From contig OX344758.2 of the NCBI GenBank assembly GCA_947034885.2, positions 20,735,067-20,799,066 of the forward strand: 64,000 bases of DNA, written 5' to 3'. This DNA is from Thuidium tamariscinum (Eukaryota > Streptophyta > Bryopsida > Hypnales > Thuidiaceae). The translations under genes were made by a program, and so were the position numbers. Of the stretch, positions 1 to 12,794 are shown piece by piece. The notes under the pieces are model-generated. The model searched no databases, had not been told where the DNA came from, and saw nothing but the letters and a program-made list of their open reading frames with translations. Positions within the stretch are counted from its first letter, which is position 1, and every line of letters starts with the position of its first letter.

Positions 1-1235
1 TTTTAAATTCTCTATAATGAGGGTTTTTTTAGTCAATTTTACTTCATTATGTCTTTAAAAGAAAAACTTATTCACCAACATGGGAGTTGAATCCTTCTTG
101 CATAAGGAAGAGTGTCCAAAATGTAGTATCGATGTTCTACACACAAAACAAACAAGCCATGTTAGGAGGGATTAGAATCTCTTAAATTAAATGACTTAGG
201 CACTATAGTCGCAAGTTGGCATTAGCCTCCAATCTCCACTTTGCAACAATTTTTAAAACTTTGATTTTATAGAGCCATGATTGCATGCAACTAGCTACAA
301 TTCTTATTGATGTTGAATAAGCATGATACCATCCTGCCAAAGAGAAATATGTCAAGGAAACATGAATGGCAAAGCTAGTCAAATCTCATGAAACCTAAAG
401 AGAAAAATACAAGGTAAAGGATACTGAGAAAAAGATGTTGTAGCGTTGTGACTAATTCACAGATCTCCTTGTCAACCAACCTTAATAACAATTTTTCAAG
501 AATTGATAGCTTTCTTATAAGGAAAATTCTCTAGGCAAAAATAATTCTAGCTGAACATGTACACAACAAGAACCAAGTGCTTCTCCAATCTATTTTTATA
601 GTAGGATTTTAAGAATTTCAAAAAAGAAAAGCACCTTTCATCTTCCACTGGACTAAGAACCATCCTATCTCAACAAGTATAAAATATTCTAAAATTAGCT
701 TATACAAGTGGAGAGTCTTCACCACAATTTAATGACCAAATTCACAAACAAAAGCAGCTCACAAGTTGCTTTACAATTTGTTTGTATAGTAATCTTAAAC
801 AAATCTTGTTGCAAATCAAGAGTTCAAGCTAAGAGGATTGGGGGGAGAAGTATAAGGTTGGCCACCCTCAAACAAAGGCAAGTCCTTGTTGACTAATCTA
901 ACATGACTATAAAAATTCTTAAGAACCACCAAGTGGTGAGCAAAGCTTTTCTCTGCCCCTTCTTGCGTCCAATACTATAGATATATAATTCCAAAAGCAT
1001 CAAGAAGTTATGAAGTTTATATTGAAGAAAACAATAATCAAACCCAACGCTCAGTGACTCAGCTATACCTACAAGCAAGAAGACAGATACATATTAGGCG
1101 CATGAAAACAAGTCACTTAAACTAAATCCATGCCCTCCATAGCAAAAAAGACAGCAATCATGATACAAAAACTCATATAAGGGCTAAAGACAAACTACAT
1201 CAAGACAATGCACAATACACTAAAAAACCACAGCA
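1..1235. other. AT-rich intergenic sequence, no gene seen
   Basis: No coding stretch, terminal repeat or RNA gene could be recognised here. The short open frames lack codon bias and any family motif. The sequence looks like old repeat-derived DNA up to the first bounded element. Confidence 0.6.
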
Positions 1236-1883
1236 GGGTAATTGCAAGAAACACTTTTCCTATTTGTTGCATTTGGCTGATTTTTTAAGGAGTACTTTGA
1301 AATTAGAAATTATTATTTTTTAAATTTGAAAAATATGAATAATGAATATACCTCTAAAACAAAGTTTTTCACTGAAGGAAATGGATAGAAAAATTCTCTA
1401 AGTAGGAGAACTTGAAAAGTGCCAAACCTCAAGAAAATACATATCTTCATGTTTTAATTAGGGAAAAATATTAAAAATAATCATTTAAAAAAAATAAAAA
1501 GTGTCCATTTGCTAAAACTTTATCGAGATGGTCATCTACCAAAAAATCCACCAAAATAATATTTCTTAAAAACCTTCCTTAGAGAGCTAGAAGTCTATTA
1601 AAAGACTATTTCATCCAAATTTCATCTTTAAATCATTAAAAATAGGTACTCCCCAGTACTAAAAACCCTAAACTACAAAGTGTGACATCCAATTGGGCTC
1701 TATTTTTGGATAGTAAATTATTTTTGAAAATTATGAAAAATTATAGAAGCTTTATGATAGTTATGGGTACCTCTACTACAAATCTTGAGTCAATCGGAGC
1801 CTAAACACAAAAGTTATGGCCAAAAAATAGATCAACATGCAACGTGTGACACAAAATAGGACAAGTATTTCTTGCAATCACCC
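1236..1883. mobile_element. Non-autonomous TIR element, GGGTGATTGC family, copy 1
   Basis: The left end reads GGGTAATTGCAAGAAAC and the right end is its inverted match, TTTCTTGCAATCACCC. A 4-bp direct repeat AGCA stands on both sides and is a possible target duplication. The 648-bp interior has no ORF. Internal blocks recur in copies at about 37.7, 48.9 and 49.4 kb, for example AAGTAGGAGAA near the left end and GTGTGACAC near the right. The family is not one I can place. A 4-bp duplication with GGG-starting ends is not typical of the common plant superfamilies. Confidence 0.6.
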
Positions 1884-1954
1884 AGCATGTCCCAAGGCCC
1901 ACTGTGTTCAAAGAATTCATAGTGCAAGAAAAAGCCCTAGTGAGCCTTCATTAA

Positions 1955-2910
1955 CCCCTAAAGCCCTAAGTTGAGTTTTTTGGCAACATAAGTTTTTTGG
2001 GTAGCTCACTACAAATGGAGTTTTTATTTTTTTTCTTTGAAATTTTTACACAAAATGTGATTAAAGAGTAGTTTTAAGGCCCAACAATTTTTATAACTTT
2101 TGACTTTGTAGTTAAAAATTTATGGCATGATATATTGTTTTCTTTACTCGAAGGGCAGCTCGGGCAACTGAAAAAACTTCTTTAAAAAAACTTTTTTTTG
2201 AAAAGTGAAATTTTGAATTAATTCTTTGGGTTTATACAAACATGGAAAGCTTTGAATCATTCCATTTGAATTAAGGAATCAAAAGTTATGAGGAATTTTA
2301 GTTTGTGGGTAGGTATGGTTTTCAAAGACTCCATACCTATCCGCAAACTAAAATTCCTCATAACTTTTGACTCCTTAATCCAAATGGAATGAAACAAAGC
2401 TTTCCATGTCTATCAAAACCTAAAGAATCAATTTGAAATTTCATTTTTCAAAAAAAAAAAATTTAAGAAGTTTTTTCAGCTGCCCAAGTTGACTACACTA
2501 GTAGAAACCCCCGTTTAATGTGACAAGGCCTAATTTTTCTTGACAGATTTTGTTAAGCATCAAAAGTAACAACTCGTGTTTTTATGTCAACAAAAATGTT
2601 TAACACAACATCAATGCTAACATAAAAACACGGGTTGTTACTTTTGATGCTTGGCAAAATCCATCAAGAAAAATTAGGCCTTGTCACATTAAACATGGGT
2701 TTCTACTAGTGCCTCCGAGTAACCAAAAAACATATCATGCCATAACTTTTTAACCACAGAGTCAAAAGTTATGAAGATTGTTGGGCCTTAAAGCTACTCC
2801 TTGGTCACATCATGTGTAAAAATTTCAAAGAAAAAAAATAAAAACTCCATTTGTAGTGAGCTGCCCAAAAAACTTATGTTGCCAAAAAATGCAACTCAGG
2901 GCTTTAGGAG
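1955..2910. mobile_element. TTAA-flanked foldback element, copy 1
   Basis: TTAA flanks both ends (1951-1954 and 2911-2914). The ends are inverted copies, CCCCTAAAGCCCT on the left and AGGGCTTTAGGAG on the right. The arms fold back over about 350 bp and share the block for GGTAGCTCACTACAAATGG. Both arms resemble the left end of the 950-bp copies at 33.7 and 39.1 kb, so this copy looks like a head-to-head derivative. The right arm is split by a CACTA-type MITE at 2496-2711. There is no transposase. Confidence 0.6.
2496..2711. mobile_element. CACTA-type palindromic MITE
   Basis: The ends are CACTAGTAGAAACCC and GGGTTTCTACTAGTG. The whole 216 bp is an imperfect hairpin with arms of about 100 bp. 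It sits inside one arm of the surrounding TTAA-flanked foldback and so is younger than that element. The central part, including CGTGTTTTTATGT, is also found in the palindromic MITE at 52631-52826, so the two are related. A clean 3-bp target duplication was not seen. Confidence 0.65.
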
Positions 2911-2981
2911 TTAAAGCTACAATGTATGACAAAACATAGCACCAATATAAAATATAGTATGTAAGTTTCTGAAACCCATAA

Positions 2982-3956
2982 GAGCATCCCCACGCCTGCC
3001 TAGTTTGAGATACAAACTGGATATCCGGTTGGGCTGGGACGGAATTACTTCTCCATGACACGCAAATGGAGACTCAACTAATAGTCGGCTATGGCCAAAT
3101 TTCTCGGGGAGATGGCCAAATGCAGTGTGGCCGGGTTGACTCAATATGTGGTTTGGCGTCGCTTTTGAGGTCCGAACTTGAAGGAATCCCACCATACTGG
3201 CTTCGGTGAAGCTCCCTTTCACCACGATGACAGGGCCTAAGAGCATCCGCACGCCAGCTCGCTAAAGGTAGAAAACACCAGTTGGGCGGGTCATAGTGAA
3301 GAAAGTGTCCCATACCAAGCTCGCTAAGCGTGTAAAAGTGGCCGGGCTCTCCAAAATTTGAGGATGCCACGGCCAAATTGGGAGTCTTGGAAGGGCACGC
3401 TTCATGATGCGGAACAATCTTTGAGGTACAAAGCCTTAATTGGCTTTCTACGTGGCAGAATTGGAATGCTTGAAGTTGATGCTAATAAATGCACAAGTGA
3501 AAATACCGAGAACTATCAATGCTTTGTTCAATTTTAAATCAATTTTGTTCAAACATTGTATTTGTGTTGTGGATAAACTAGATTTTAAATTAATAGATTG
3601 TGTCTTGGCGTGTTGAAATTCTGCTCCAGCGATGGAGCATAGGAAAAAAACACGACCCTGGCTCACCAACTGAGCACGCCAAAGGTTAGTTTGGCGCCCC
3701 TGTTTGGCGTGCATGCCATGGGGATGCTCTAACCAGTTGACCACATGAGGTCTGACCTTGGGTCTGACAAGAATGTGGATCCGCATTCATAGTAGACCAA
3801 AGTATTTTCTGGGATTCCGTGTTTGTCTCCTCTCTTGTGTGAATTTCTTTGAGTTCCTATGGGGCAGCCTGACAATACATGTGCGGTCCGGCTTTGCTAC
3901 GCATGGCATACCCCACCTAGCTGGGCTTCTTCACCGTGCCAGGCATGGGGATGCTC
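2982..3956. mobile_element. PIF/Harbinger-like MITE, outer copy
   Basis: The ends are GAGCATCCCCACGCC and its inverted match ending TGGGGATGCTC. Both are flanked by the trinucleotide TAA (2979-2981 and 3957-3959), the target duplication usual for PIF/Harbinger elements. Without the inner insertion the element is about 486 bp, nearly the same as the inner copy (489 bp). It is GC-richer than its surroundings. It has no transposase and so is non-autonomous. Confidence 0.7.
3241..3729. mobile_element. PIF/Harbinger-like MITE, inner copy nested in outer
   Basis: The ends are GAGCATCCGCACGCC and CATGGGGATGCTC with TAA on both sides (3238-3240 and 3730-3732). Length and ends match the outer copy, so one family member inserted into another. 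ORFs on both strands here are by-products of the local GC content and show no known domain. Confidence 0.7.
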
Positions 3957-3959
3957 TAA

Positions 3960-4660
3960 TGCTTATGCAACTTATGGCACGTGAAAATACCACAACACAT
4001 TCATGAAACTCAGAGCGTGAGAAAACCCATGCCACTGTTAAAAAAGCACAACAAATAGTAATAACAACTGAGAAGTTGCACTCATAGCCCACAACACCTT
4101 TAGCAATCACTCAAATCTAGTATTTAGGCTTTGTTCAAAATCTACAATACAACAACAAACAACAATTTTTAAAAGAGGCACAAACATGAGCAAGACCTCA
4201 AGGATTAAAAAAAATAGGAAGCAAAATAAAATTGTATAAATGAAATGAGAAAAAAAATCAATGAAGGACAAAGAAAATCATATCTGCAAATTAGCATTCA
4301 ATAATATCCTGCAACTAGTAGAAATCTTGTTGGATGACAAAAATGTACTTTCTGAATTGCTTGTCATGGCAACATCTATAGATTGTAGTATCGGCTAAAT
4401 GAAGAAACAAGTGAAAAATACCCAAATCTCTAGACAAATTCTTTCATTGCAATGCACTATCTTTAGACTATAATGATACAAGCTCATTGTATAGGGAAAC
4501 TCTTGCTTGTTAAAGGCAGTAGTAGAATCTATGAACAAACAAGTAAACTCTTGTTGGCAAACTTTAATTGCCTCATGAAATCACATATGAATATATCTTG
4601 TACCTAAGAGAGTTTGATCAAGCAATGGACTATACTCACCAATGCAATGAATTAGGCCAA
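3960..4660. other. Intergenic sequence, nothing recognised
   Basis: This is AT-rich sequence between two bounded elements. No terminal repeats, coding bias or RNA structure could be supported. Confidence 0.6.
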
Positions 4661-6785
4661 TACTACAAGAAAGAGGGGTCTTTCACAACCAACTGATCTA
4701 TGACTTAGAGTCCAAAACTACTATACAATGACTAGGGCTTTGTAATTGCACTTAGCCTATAATGTGTACTCAAAAATAGTCATTTTACAGTTGTGCAAAC
4801 GCTTAAATGATGAAAAATGAACTAATAGTGGCTTTAGACTATGTTTAGCCATGCTTTTTCAATGAATTAAGCATCCAAATAGGTGATGTGAACTTTAGAA
4901 GCTATGTATCCATAAAACTTAGTCAAACTATAGTTGAGTATTGATTGGAAAAGAATGATTGGGTGTCTGCAATAGCTAAACAATGATTGCAATTATCTCA
5001 TTATTGCACCAGTAGTCATTTATCCAAAGCATTAAGTCATTCCATAGTCAAGAATGAAACTATCAAATGTATAATTTGTGAAGTCTAAGTTTTATCCACT
5101 CTTTTTAATTTATTCAGTCTTCAAAATGGTAATGTCAACATTGTAAACTCCTACTTTTGAACCCAATCATAAAATAAATAGGACATGTTCATTTTGTACA
5201 ACTACACTTTACTTTTGGGTGACTAATCAATGACTGTCTTTAGGAAGGAAGTCTTTATACAAGTAGGGTAGTAGTAAGTAAGACAAACCATATGAGATAT
5301 CTAAATGAGGGTAAATAGGAGCTTCACCACTCATAGTTGAGTAAAACATAGGAATTGAGTATCAAAAGTCAAATTTTAGACCTCATTTAGATATAATAAA
5401 AGACCTTTTATAACTTTAGTCTAAAAAATATTGTGTAATAAAGTTAAGTTCTATGATCCAAAATTTGTTTTGGATTTTGAGGCTCCACCTAAAAGTTATA
5501 GACAAATTTCAAAGAGGATGTAAAAAGTTCATTTTTAGGACATTTTCAAACACCCTATCTAAAATTTGTCTATAACTTTTAGGTGGAGCCTCAAAATCCA
5601 AAATAGATTTTGAATCATAGATCTTAGTTTTATTACACAACATTTTTTAGTTCAAAGTTTTAAAAAAAAGATCTTTTGCTATGTCTAAATGATGTCAAAA
5701 ATTTGACTTTTGACACTCAATTTCTACCAAGGTTTTTTTTTCATTTCTTGTAAAGTGTCAAAACGGCAATATTTCATTTTATTGTGGAGCTCTAAATCTC
5801 AATATTCATCCATATATTGAATAGAAAATATCATATTAGCACATAATACATATCTATCATTCTATTTTCATCCATTATTTGGTAATTTCATCCACTATTT
5901 TTTAAGAATTTGAAGTTTATTGGCGATTTCATCCAAAATTTTACTGGTTTTTTTCCTATAGGCTTGGTGCTAAGCCAAAAAATTTGGTGCAATTTTGCAC
6001 CAAATCACCAAAAAAAACTCCTTGATTCCTACATTTTACTTAACTATGAGTCGTAAAGCTCCTATTTATCCTCATTTAGATATCTCATGTAGGTTGTCTT
6101 ACTTATTGCTACCCTACTTGTGTAAAGAGCTTCTCCACTCAACTTAAGACAATGCAATTTGTTAACAAAGTTAATCTTTTAGTTGACATCTAAGGAGTTC
6201 CTAGATGGTAGAATAGAACCAAGGGAGCTTCTACAACAAAGAAGATATGCAATAGAAAGGGTGTACTAGAAGGTTTGTGCAATAGAGTCCATTTCAATAA
6301 AAAAAATTCATCGCATGTTTAGGAGCAAGCAAGAGTTGTTGGAAAGTCATTTCAAAGTCATGTTTTAATTTCCCAATGTTGTGCAACAACTCAAAAATGA
6401 CTTGCTAAGCATTACAACTTTAAAATGACTCCTATGTGACTTCTTCCACGACAATCTACAATGGATTTTTCATGGGTCATTTGCAACTTTAAAATGACTT
6501 GCAAATGACTAGCAAATGACTGGCCATGTGGATTTCCACATTGAAAATGCACTTTCCACTTGGCAATTGAGACAACATTTTTTTCACCCTCTTTTCTTTA
6601 TCACTTTTTTCATCCATTTCTACATCCATGGTAAAAATGGATGGTCATAAAAACTCTAGTCATTTACATAAAAGACTCATCTACAATGACTTCTGCATCT
6701 AATTTTTGTACATAGTCATACATGTCCTGTATGACTAAAATTTAAGTCATAGACACAATCATAGAATCTTGAAATTCTTTTAGTG
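4661..6785. mobile_element. CACTA (En/Spm-type) non-autonomous element
   Basis: The left end is TACTACAAGAAAG and the right end, read inverted, is CACTAAAAGAATT. A 3-bp duplication CAA flanks both (4658-4660 and 6786-6788), which is the CACTA signature. Many copies of an ATGACT/AGTCAT motif crowd both subterminal regions, most densely at 6340-6770, as CACTA transposase-binding repeats do. No transposase gene is present. A separate foldback at 5248-6133 lies inside it. Confidence 0.65.
5248..6133. mobile_element. Foldback element, family of 37.1 and 48.3 kb, copy 1
   Basis: This is a long imperfect palindrome centred near 5530. The outer ends share CAAGTAGGGTAG and its inverse. The inner arms share ACTTTTAGGTGGAGCCTC and its inverse. 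About 270 bp near the right arm (5735-6005) is unpaired. Related palindromes lie at 37093-37645 and 48320-48852. It has no ORF. It sits inside the CACTA element, so it inserted later or was carried by it. Confidence 0.6.
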
Positions 6786-7510
6786 CAAAGACAACAGAAC
6801 GTCAATATCAAAAAGTAAATCAAAGATATCACTAGCTAACAATAGCTCTATGTCTAGGCCCTCTAGTCATGTCGATGCCTATTTTAAGGAGAAGTGTTGT
6901 GTATTCAAACAAAATGTGATGTAGAGGACTCTTCATGGAAATCCAACGCAATTCAATGTTGCAGTCCATCTTATTGTTGTTAGTTTCCATGAGATTCACA
7001 AGCTTTTGCAATTCAATATGTTTTTTGTCACTACCGCAGAAATAGGAGTACACCAATTGGAAAAGGCCCTCAAGCCTTGAGACCATCAAATACTTACAAA
7101 GAGTCTCTACAACCAAATTCACCCTATGACTTCAACAACTAGCTTTCAAAATAAAGGGAGTCCACTTTTCTTAAATCTAGGTTGTAACACCCGTCTTCAA
7201 ACCCTAAAAACTTCTACCAAAAGCATGTATAATGATTAAGGTGAGGTAGTCTACAGTACTATTGTTTGAGACATAGGACAAATGCAAAATGTAGGACTGT
7301 TGTTGCCAACTATCTGTGGTTTAGATATGGACACCTATCCAACAAATATTATCTACAATAATTACCTCATTTGTACTAATAGAGATGATCCACGTAGACT
7401 ATACAACAATCTTAAGAGAAGTTAGAACCACAACATACAAGTCTTTAATCATCTTCCAACTAGTGCTTTTTGACCAATGTTTTTTAGGCAAGTTTCCTAC
7501 TTCCAACTTC
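6780..7510 (-). pseudogene. Decayed hAT-type transposase (ZNF862/KIAA1586-like RNase H fold)
   Basis: Read on the minus strand, pieces match the plant hAT-derived RNase H-like proteins often annotated as zinc finger 862-like. In order they are HWSKSTSWKMIKDLY near 7470, STNEVIIVDN near 7375, the stretch VNLVVETL..MVSRLEGLFQLVYSYF near 7070, a RWISM motif followed by EYTTLLLKIG near 6920, and DLLFDIDVLLSL near 6800. The order and spacing agree with the family. The region carries several in-frame stops (for instance after SLKIVV, near 7411) and at least one frameshift near 6830, so it is a dead copy. The N-terminal BED finger and C-terminal dimerisation region are not visible. The identification rests on remembered family motifs and not on a search. 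Confidence 0.6.
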
Positions 7511-8819
7511 CTACTTCCTACTTCCAAAATGTGTCACCCTTTTTCAAATGTCGCATCAACACACCATCTTTGTTGATGACACGCTCACCCTCATATTTTT
7601 CAAGTGGTCAAGAGAGCGACTACAACAAGTGAGTCTTGGAACCCTACACAAACAACTAAGACAACAAAGAGTATGAAAAAACAAGACAACGTTGAGCAAA
7701 TAAAAGAGTATAAGAGTATAAATTAGATATGTACAAAGCGAACAATTTGAGTAAGACAACAAACCACAAGTTAATCAAAAGCAAGAGTATACAAGCTTCA
7801 AACAAGCAATGGTAGAATTGAAACAACAAGGGAGCAATAAAATTCAACGAGATCAATGAATCCTCTACCAGACCCACATTGTCAATTTGCTAAGCTTCAA
7901 ATTCCAAGGTTCCAATAGTTCCTTGTAGTCTTACATACAATTCATTCCCAAATCTGTAGGCCACCATTTCCCAATTGCACTAAATGCAAAGGAGACAATT
8001 CACGGATCTACATGCCTCTAAGATTTCAAAGCAACCTTGAAGTAGCAATTAATTTGGTGAAGAAGAACCATTAGATGTTTTTTCTACAATTTAGAAGATT
8101 GTGAGTTTCCAGCTATGGGAACGTTGTCGGGAATTGCCACATTTATGATTTGACGTGGTTGAGAGACTGCCACGTCAAATAATAATATTTTAAAAATTAA
8201 ATAAATAAATAAATATTTTAAAAATAAATAAATAATTATTTTATTATATTTTATTCTGATTGTTCACAACATTAAAAATTGGCCTAAAACAGTCTTCTAA
8301 TCTTCCAAAAAACATCTAATGTCTAACATTCAAATTGGCAAAAGATGTTACATTCAAACTAGAATCAATTTGCCAGCATTCAAGGCACACATCTCAATCA
8401 CCCTAAGGAAATGAAGGCAAGGATACTACCATGACGAGGAAGACAATTAAAGATTGGTGGCAACAAATACAAATACTATTAATGCAAGTATACTAATGAG
8501 TACAAAAATCATTTGCAAACTAGCTAGAGGAAAGCATGAAGAGGATGAGCACATTTGCAACCTCATTGTAATTTCAACGGCGAGGATGTTGTTGCCAGAC
8601 TATAGATCGGATGGCTCATCTTACACCAGTGCAACTAGGTAAGGGAGCTCTAGTAGATGAAAGCAACAATACAAGTAGATGAATGTAAGCTTTTGCCAAC
8701 AACCACACAATCTCATCAAAACTTTGGCTCAAATCTTGGTTTTGAATTTTTTTTTAATATAGACATTTAGCTCCCCATTTTTTTGGATAGATTTTCAATG
8801 GTGCAATTTAGCCAATTTT
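7511..8819. other. Intergenic sequence, nothing recognised
   Basis: Open frames of about 70 codons near 7556-7877 show no family motif. A short AATA-rich stretch at 8195-8235 is low complexity. No bounded element was found. Confidence 0.5.
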
Positions 8820-9200
8820 ATGGTTGTTGATTTGGACATAATCTAGGATAGCGCAAGGCAAAACAAATTTTTTTGAGGTGCATTGATAGAGATAATGGAG
8901 ATTGCAAAAAGTTTGGTAATTTTATTTCTTGAATTGAAATTACTATGAATTTTGAAAGGCAAAAGTTGGGCTTGACCCATGACCAACATCTAGAATCATC
9001 CAATTCTAATCATTTAAGAACTACGTTCCTTCTAATTACTTCCTACTTTCGTGCTCACTTATGTATCATTAGCTTATTGGTCCAAACCTTGAAAAAATAC
9101 AAAGACACACGTTTCAAAGAAAAAATGAGAATCCATTTGAATTTTAGCTGGAAATAGGGTACCATTTTTATTGTTGACTAAATGTTGGTATGTGTGTTAG
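8820..9200 (+). repeat. Dispersed repeat, plus-strand copy (partner at 58995-59400)
   Basis: This block is an inverted match of 58995-59400, at roughly 80 percent identity by eye. It contains an open frame of 70 codons from 8945 whose product shares LVQTLKKY and FKEKM/SKEKM stretches with the frame in the partner copy. The partner frame is shifted near its start. The family of the putative protein is not known to me. It may be the relic of a transposon ORF. Confidence 0.5.
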
Positions 9201-11469
9201 TAATAGATACCTCTATTATATATGCCAACAAACCTTTGTAAGTCAACATGTTAGATTGGTTCCAAATCTATTGGATTAGAAAGGTTCTACTATAATAACT
9301 TACTGCAATCACATTGTTTTAAGTTAGAGCAATTAGAAATTGTTCAAAATAAATTGCCTTCCAATTTATCCGTGGAATAAATACTAGAATTTTTTTAATT
9401 TGCAATATTTGATAAAATTTGGAAATATTGAATTCAAATTAGAAATCAAAGGCCCCAAATCAGCCATAAGAAGCAAAGAAATATAAAAATAAGATGGAAA
9501 ATAATAGGAACCAATGAGGGGTGTGTAGGCGCTTTATTCCCACCCTTGGAATAAAGTGTATACAACCGGGTTCTACAGTTTTTTGTGAATAATACCTAGT
9601 GGGACAGTGGGTGTCTATCCTACGTATAATCCAATTATGCCTTCCAAGCAATGGATCTTTCTAAACTTCCTAATCCTAATTGGTCTATGTGTAATTGTTA
9701 AGTTAAAATATTCTCACCTTTGCTTATAAATTAACTGGTTTTGGTTATTACACGTTGCTAAGTGATGACCAAAATCAAGCGATTGGACTAAATTTGGAAA
9801 GCTATTTCTAGTCTTTCCACCTTGTTTAAAGAAATCCCCGGCTATCCTAATTCCCTATTGGATAATGGCGGATGAAGTTTGGATATGAATCTTTAGAACT
9901 TCATCCATTAATTGCAAGTATTCTAATTATTGAAATCAAATGAGTAGTTTTTGGTTATTTTCTAATCTTTATTTTTCCTAAGTCTAACGTTTCACTTGAG
10001 TTGGTCAACCTTGATTGACTTTTATCCAAATGAGCCAACTTTTAGCGAAAGCTTTAGTCTATTCTTATTTCTTTGTTGTTGATCAAATTCAAAGTAGATT
10101 TGGATTTTTCTATTCTAAGATATCTTTATAGAATCCTATTTTTAATTTGTTTTTTGGTTGCTCTTTAAATCTAATTAAGAGATTACTTGACTAATTTTGT
10201 CTACTTTAGTTAAACACTAGAATAGGTAATTTGAATCAAAAGAGGGATGATTTTATCCTTTCAAAGTAAAAACTTCAATATTTGACTTTGGGATAAAAGT
10301 GACTCCTTTTGATAAATCTTGACTTTTGTCCGGTTTATCAAAATTTTACCCAATCAAACTCCTTTTACTTAAGCAATCAAATCTTTTTGGTTTCCCTTTT
10401 TGCCTTCTCTTTTTAATCTAAATTGAATTTCGTATTTTACTACTTGGATAAAGTTAATTGTAAGTAAATTTCGACCGTCATCCGGTTCACCAAAATTTAC
10501 CTATCAATTACTTTCCCTTTAGGAGTACTTTTAACTTTTATTTTTCACTTCTACTTCTAATCAAAAATTTAAACTTCAAAGATCTAAATTTCTTATCGAT
10601 TCTAGCTTTTGTTTTGTAATGACGTGATTGGTTTTGATTATCTCTAATTCTGTGTTACTACCTAAATGAATGATAGCTAATTCCTACTTCTACATGAAAC
10701 TATGAAAAAATAAAAATGACTAGGGATTTTCAAAGACTAACCTTCATCATGACGACCTCGAGGTCTTTGTGTGATTCCATAAACTCCCCACGTTGTACTA
10801 GTTCTACCTTCATTTCAATAATCTCGCTCTTAAACGTTGTATTTGGTATACTTGTTGAAGCTTTGGATGTTGTATTTTCTTCTAAGGCTCCATTCCTTCT
10901 TTTGCCTTTTTTTGGTCTTTTTCTTTTATCTTTTTGTTTTTTTCCTTATCTTTTAAATAGGCCTTAAAAGTCAAAACATATAATATCTTAATATAATATA
11001 ATCTTGAAATTACTTGCTAAATGGTCTCTAAAGTCAACCTTCTCTACAATTAAGGTTTTCTAATTTTTCTCTAATTTCGCAACCTCTAAAACTCCTCTAA
11101 AGTCAAACTATTCTTTTCTTTGTTTTTTCTACTTGTATTCTCCTAAATTAAAATATGGTTAAAAAAGTCAAACGTTCTAAATGGTTGGTTCCCCTTTTGC
11201 TAACTCCTTCTTCTAAGCTTCCAACCTCCAATATTATAGATTCCAAAGACACTTGTATTATATCTTGTTCAAGTTTGAAGTGGAGGTGGTATTTTGGAGC
11301 TTCACAGATGGTGAGAATTTGGAGTTTTGTATCAGTCTAGCACTAGAGCTTTGAGGTGGGAAGGAGGGGTATCCATTACACAAGGGAGCTTCCGAACCAG
11401 CAAGTAGAGCTTTCCAATCAGCAAGGGGGTCCTAATCAACCCTCCAAAGTCAACTGGGGTTGACTTGGC

Positions 11470-11720
11470 CTTCTGGTTGCTTTTAGTATGGTGGATCTGG
11501 TTTCTTTATGAACTGACCTTTCTTGTGAAGGTCGCAGCCTCCCAGTCACTCAATTTTTGCTCTTAGTATGGTGGGATTTGGTTTCTTAAGAAACTGACTT
11601 CCTTTTGGGAAGTCGAACCTCTTAGTTACTTCCTAAATCTCTCAATAATTAGGATTTTAACCCTTAGTATGAAGGATCTGGGTTGTTTTATGGATTGACT
11701 TCCTTTGGAAATTCCCACCT
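11470..11720. repeat. Degenerate 90-bp tandem repeat, about three units
   Basis: TTAGTATGGTGG-type starts recur at 11483, 11573 and 11664, a period of 90-91 bp. Each is followed by a TGGTTTCTT..GACTTCCTTT block. The units have diverged strongly. The array lies inside the unclassified element. Confidence 0.55.
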
Positions 11721-12785
11721 CTCATTCACTCTCTGGATCTCCCAACTACCAAAATCTAAGCCCTCTCAATGTAAGAAGTTTGAAATTTTGGGTAATCTCA
11801 AAAGTAATATTTAATTATAATCAAATTTAAACAAAACTCAATTGGGGCCCTGAGGCATCATCCCAGAGTTGAGTTTGTCTAATCAGATGGTATGTGATCA
11901 CCCAAAAGGATGATCATTCAATAATCGAGCTTTGATCACAATCTCGGCCTTTAATGCCGGCCTACCAACATTGTTGGGTTGGCTGTTGGCCTCGGTTTGT
12001 CCTCGGGGTCTGGTCACTTGGACTTGGGGTCTTGGCTACTGGCCTTCCTTCTTTGGCACTCTGGTTACTTAAATAAAATTGGATTTAACTAATCCAGCCC
12101 TTTTTGGCTGTTGCCCGCCAATTTTGGGGTCTTCGTATAGGGACCCTTTAATCAAAACAAACACGGAAAAAATTATAAGAGCAAAGCTTCGCCATTTGAG
12201 TAGTTTAGGCCCAAATTTTGGAAATAAAATGACAAAATTCTTTGGCTAAGACTTAAAAGATCCAAGAATTTTGGAGATAGCTTCGCCATATTAGAGGTAT
12301 TAGCCTCAAATTCTGCGATAATTTTGCCAGAGTTCTGTTTACTCAAGGACTAAAGAGAGTTTGGATCCTATCTAAATCTCCACAATGCGAATAAGGACCT
12401 CAATTAAATGTTTGAGCTTAGGGGGATTCTCGATAAGCCAATTCAAGCTGTGATTTCCTTGTCAAAAGACTTAAATCATATAATTTTGGTGTCAAATAAA
12501 CACAAGTATATTAGTTAAGCACTCCAAAGGTACCTCAAAGTCCTTTGAAAAGGCTTACAACAAGGAACTCAAGGTGGTAATGGAATTCAAGTGCATAAAA
12601 GAAAAGCAAGAGTTTTGGGTAGCACCAAGAACCTTGCAATGTGGACACCTAGGAAATCAAATGCAATATAGAATGATAAAGGATGTTTAGGAAGAAGTGT
12701 ATAGAATGTGGTTATGGCATATAAGGGATTATAAGAAGTATGTGTGTATAAGAGATAAGAGGTGTAGAATGAGGGGAGGGGGAGG

Positions 12786-12794
12786 CCTTTTATA
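12786..12794 (-). promoter_or_regulatory. TATA box TATAAAAGG on minus strand
   Basis: TATAAAAGG is followed by a pyrimidine-rich stretch (CCTCCCCCTCCCCTC), the usual look of a plant LTR core promoter. Transcription would run leftward through the unclassified element. No start site is proven. Confidence 0.4.
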
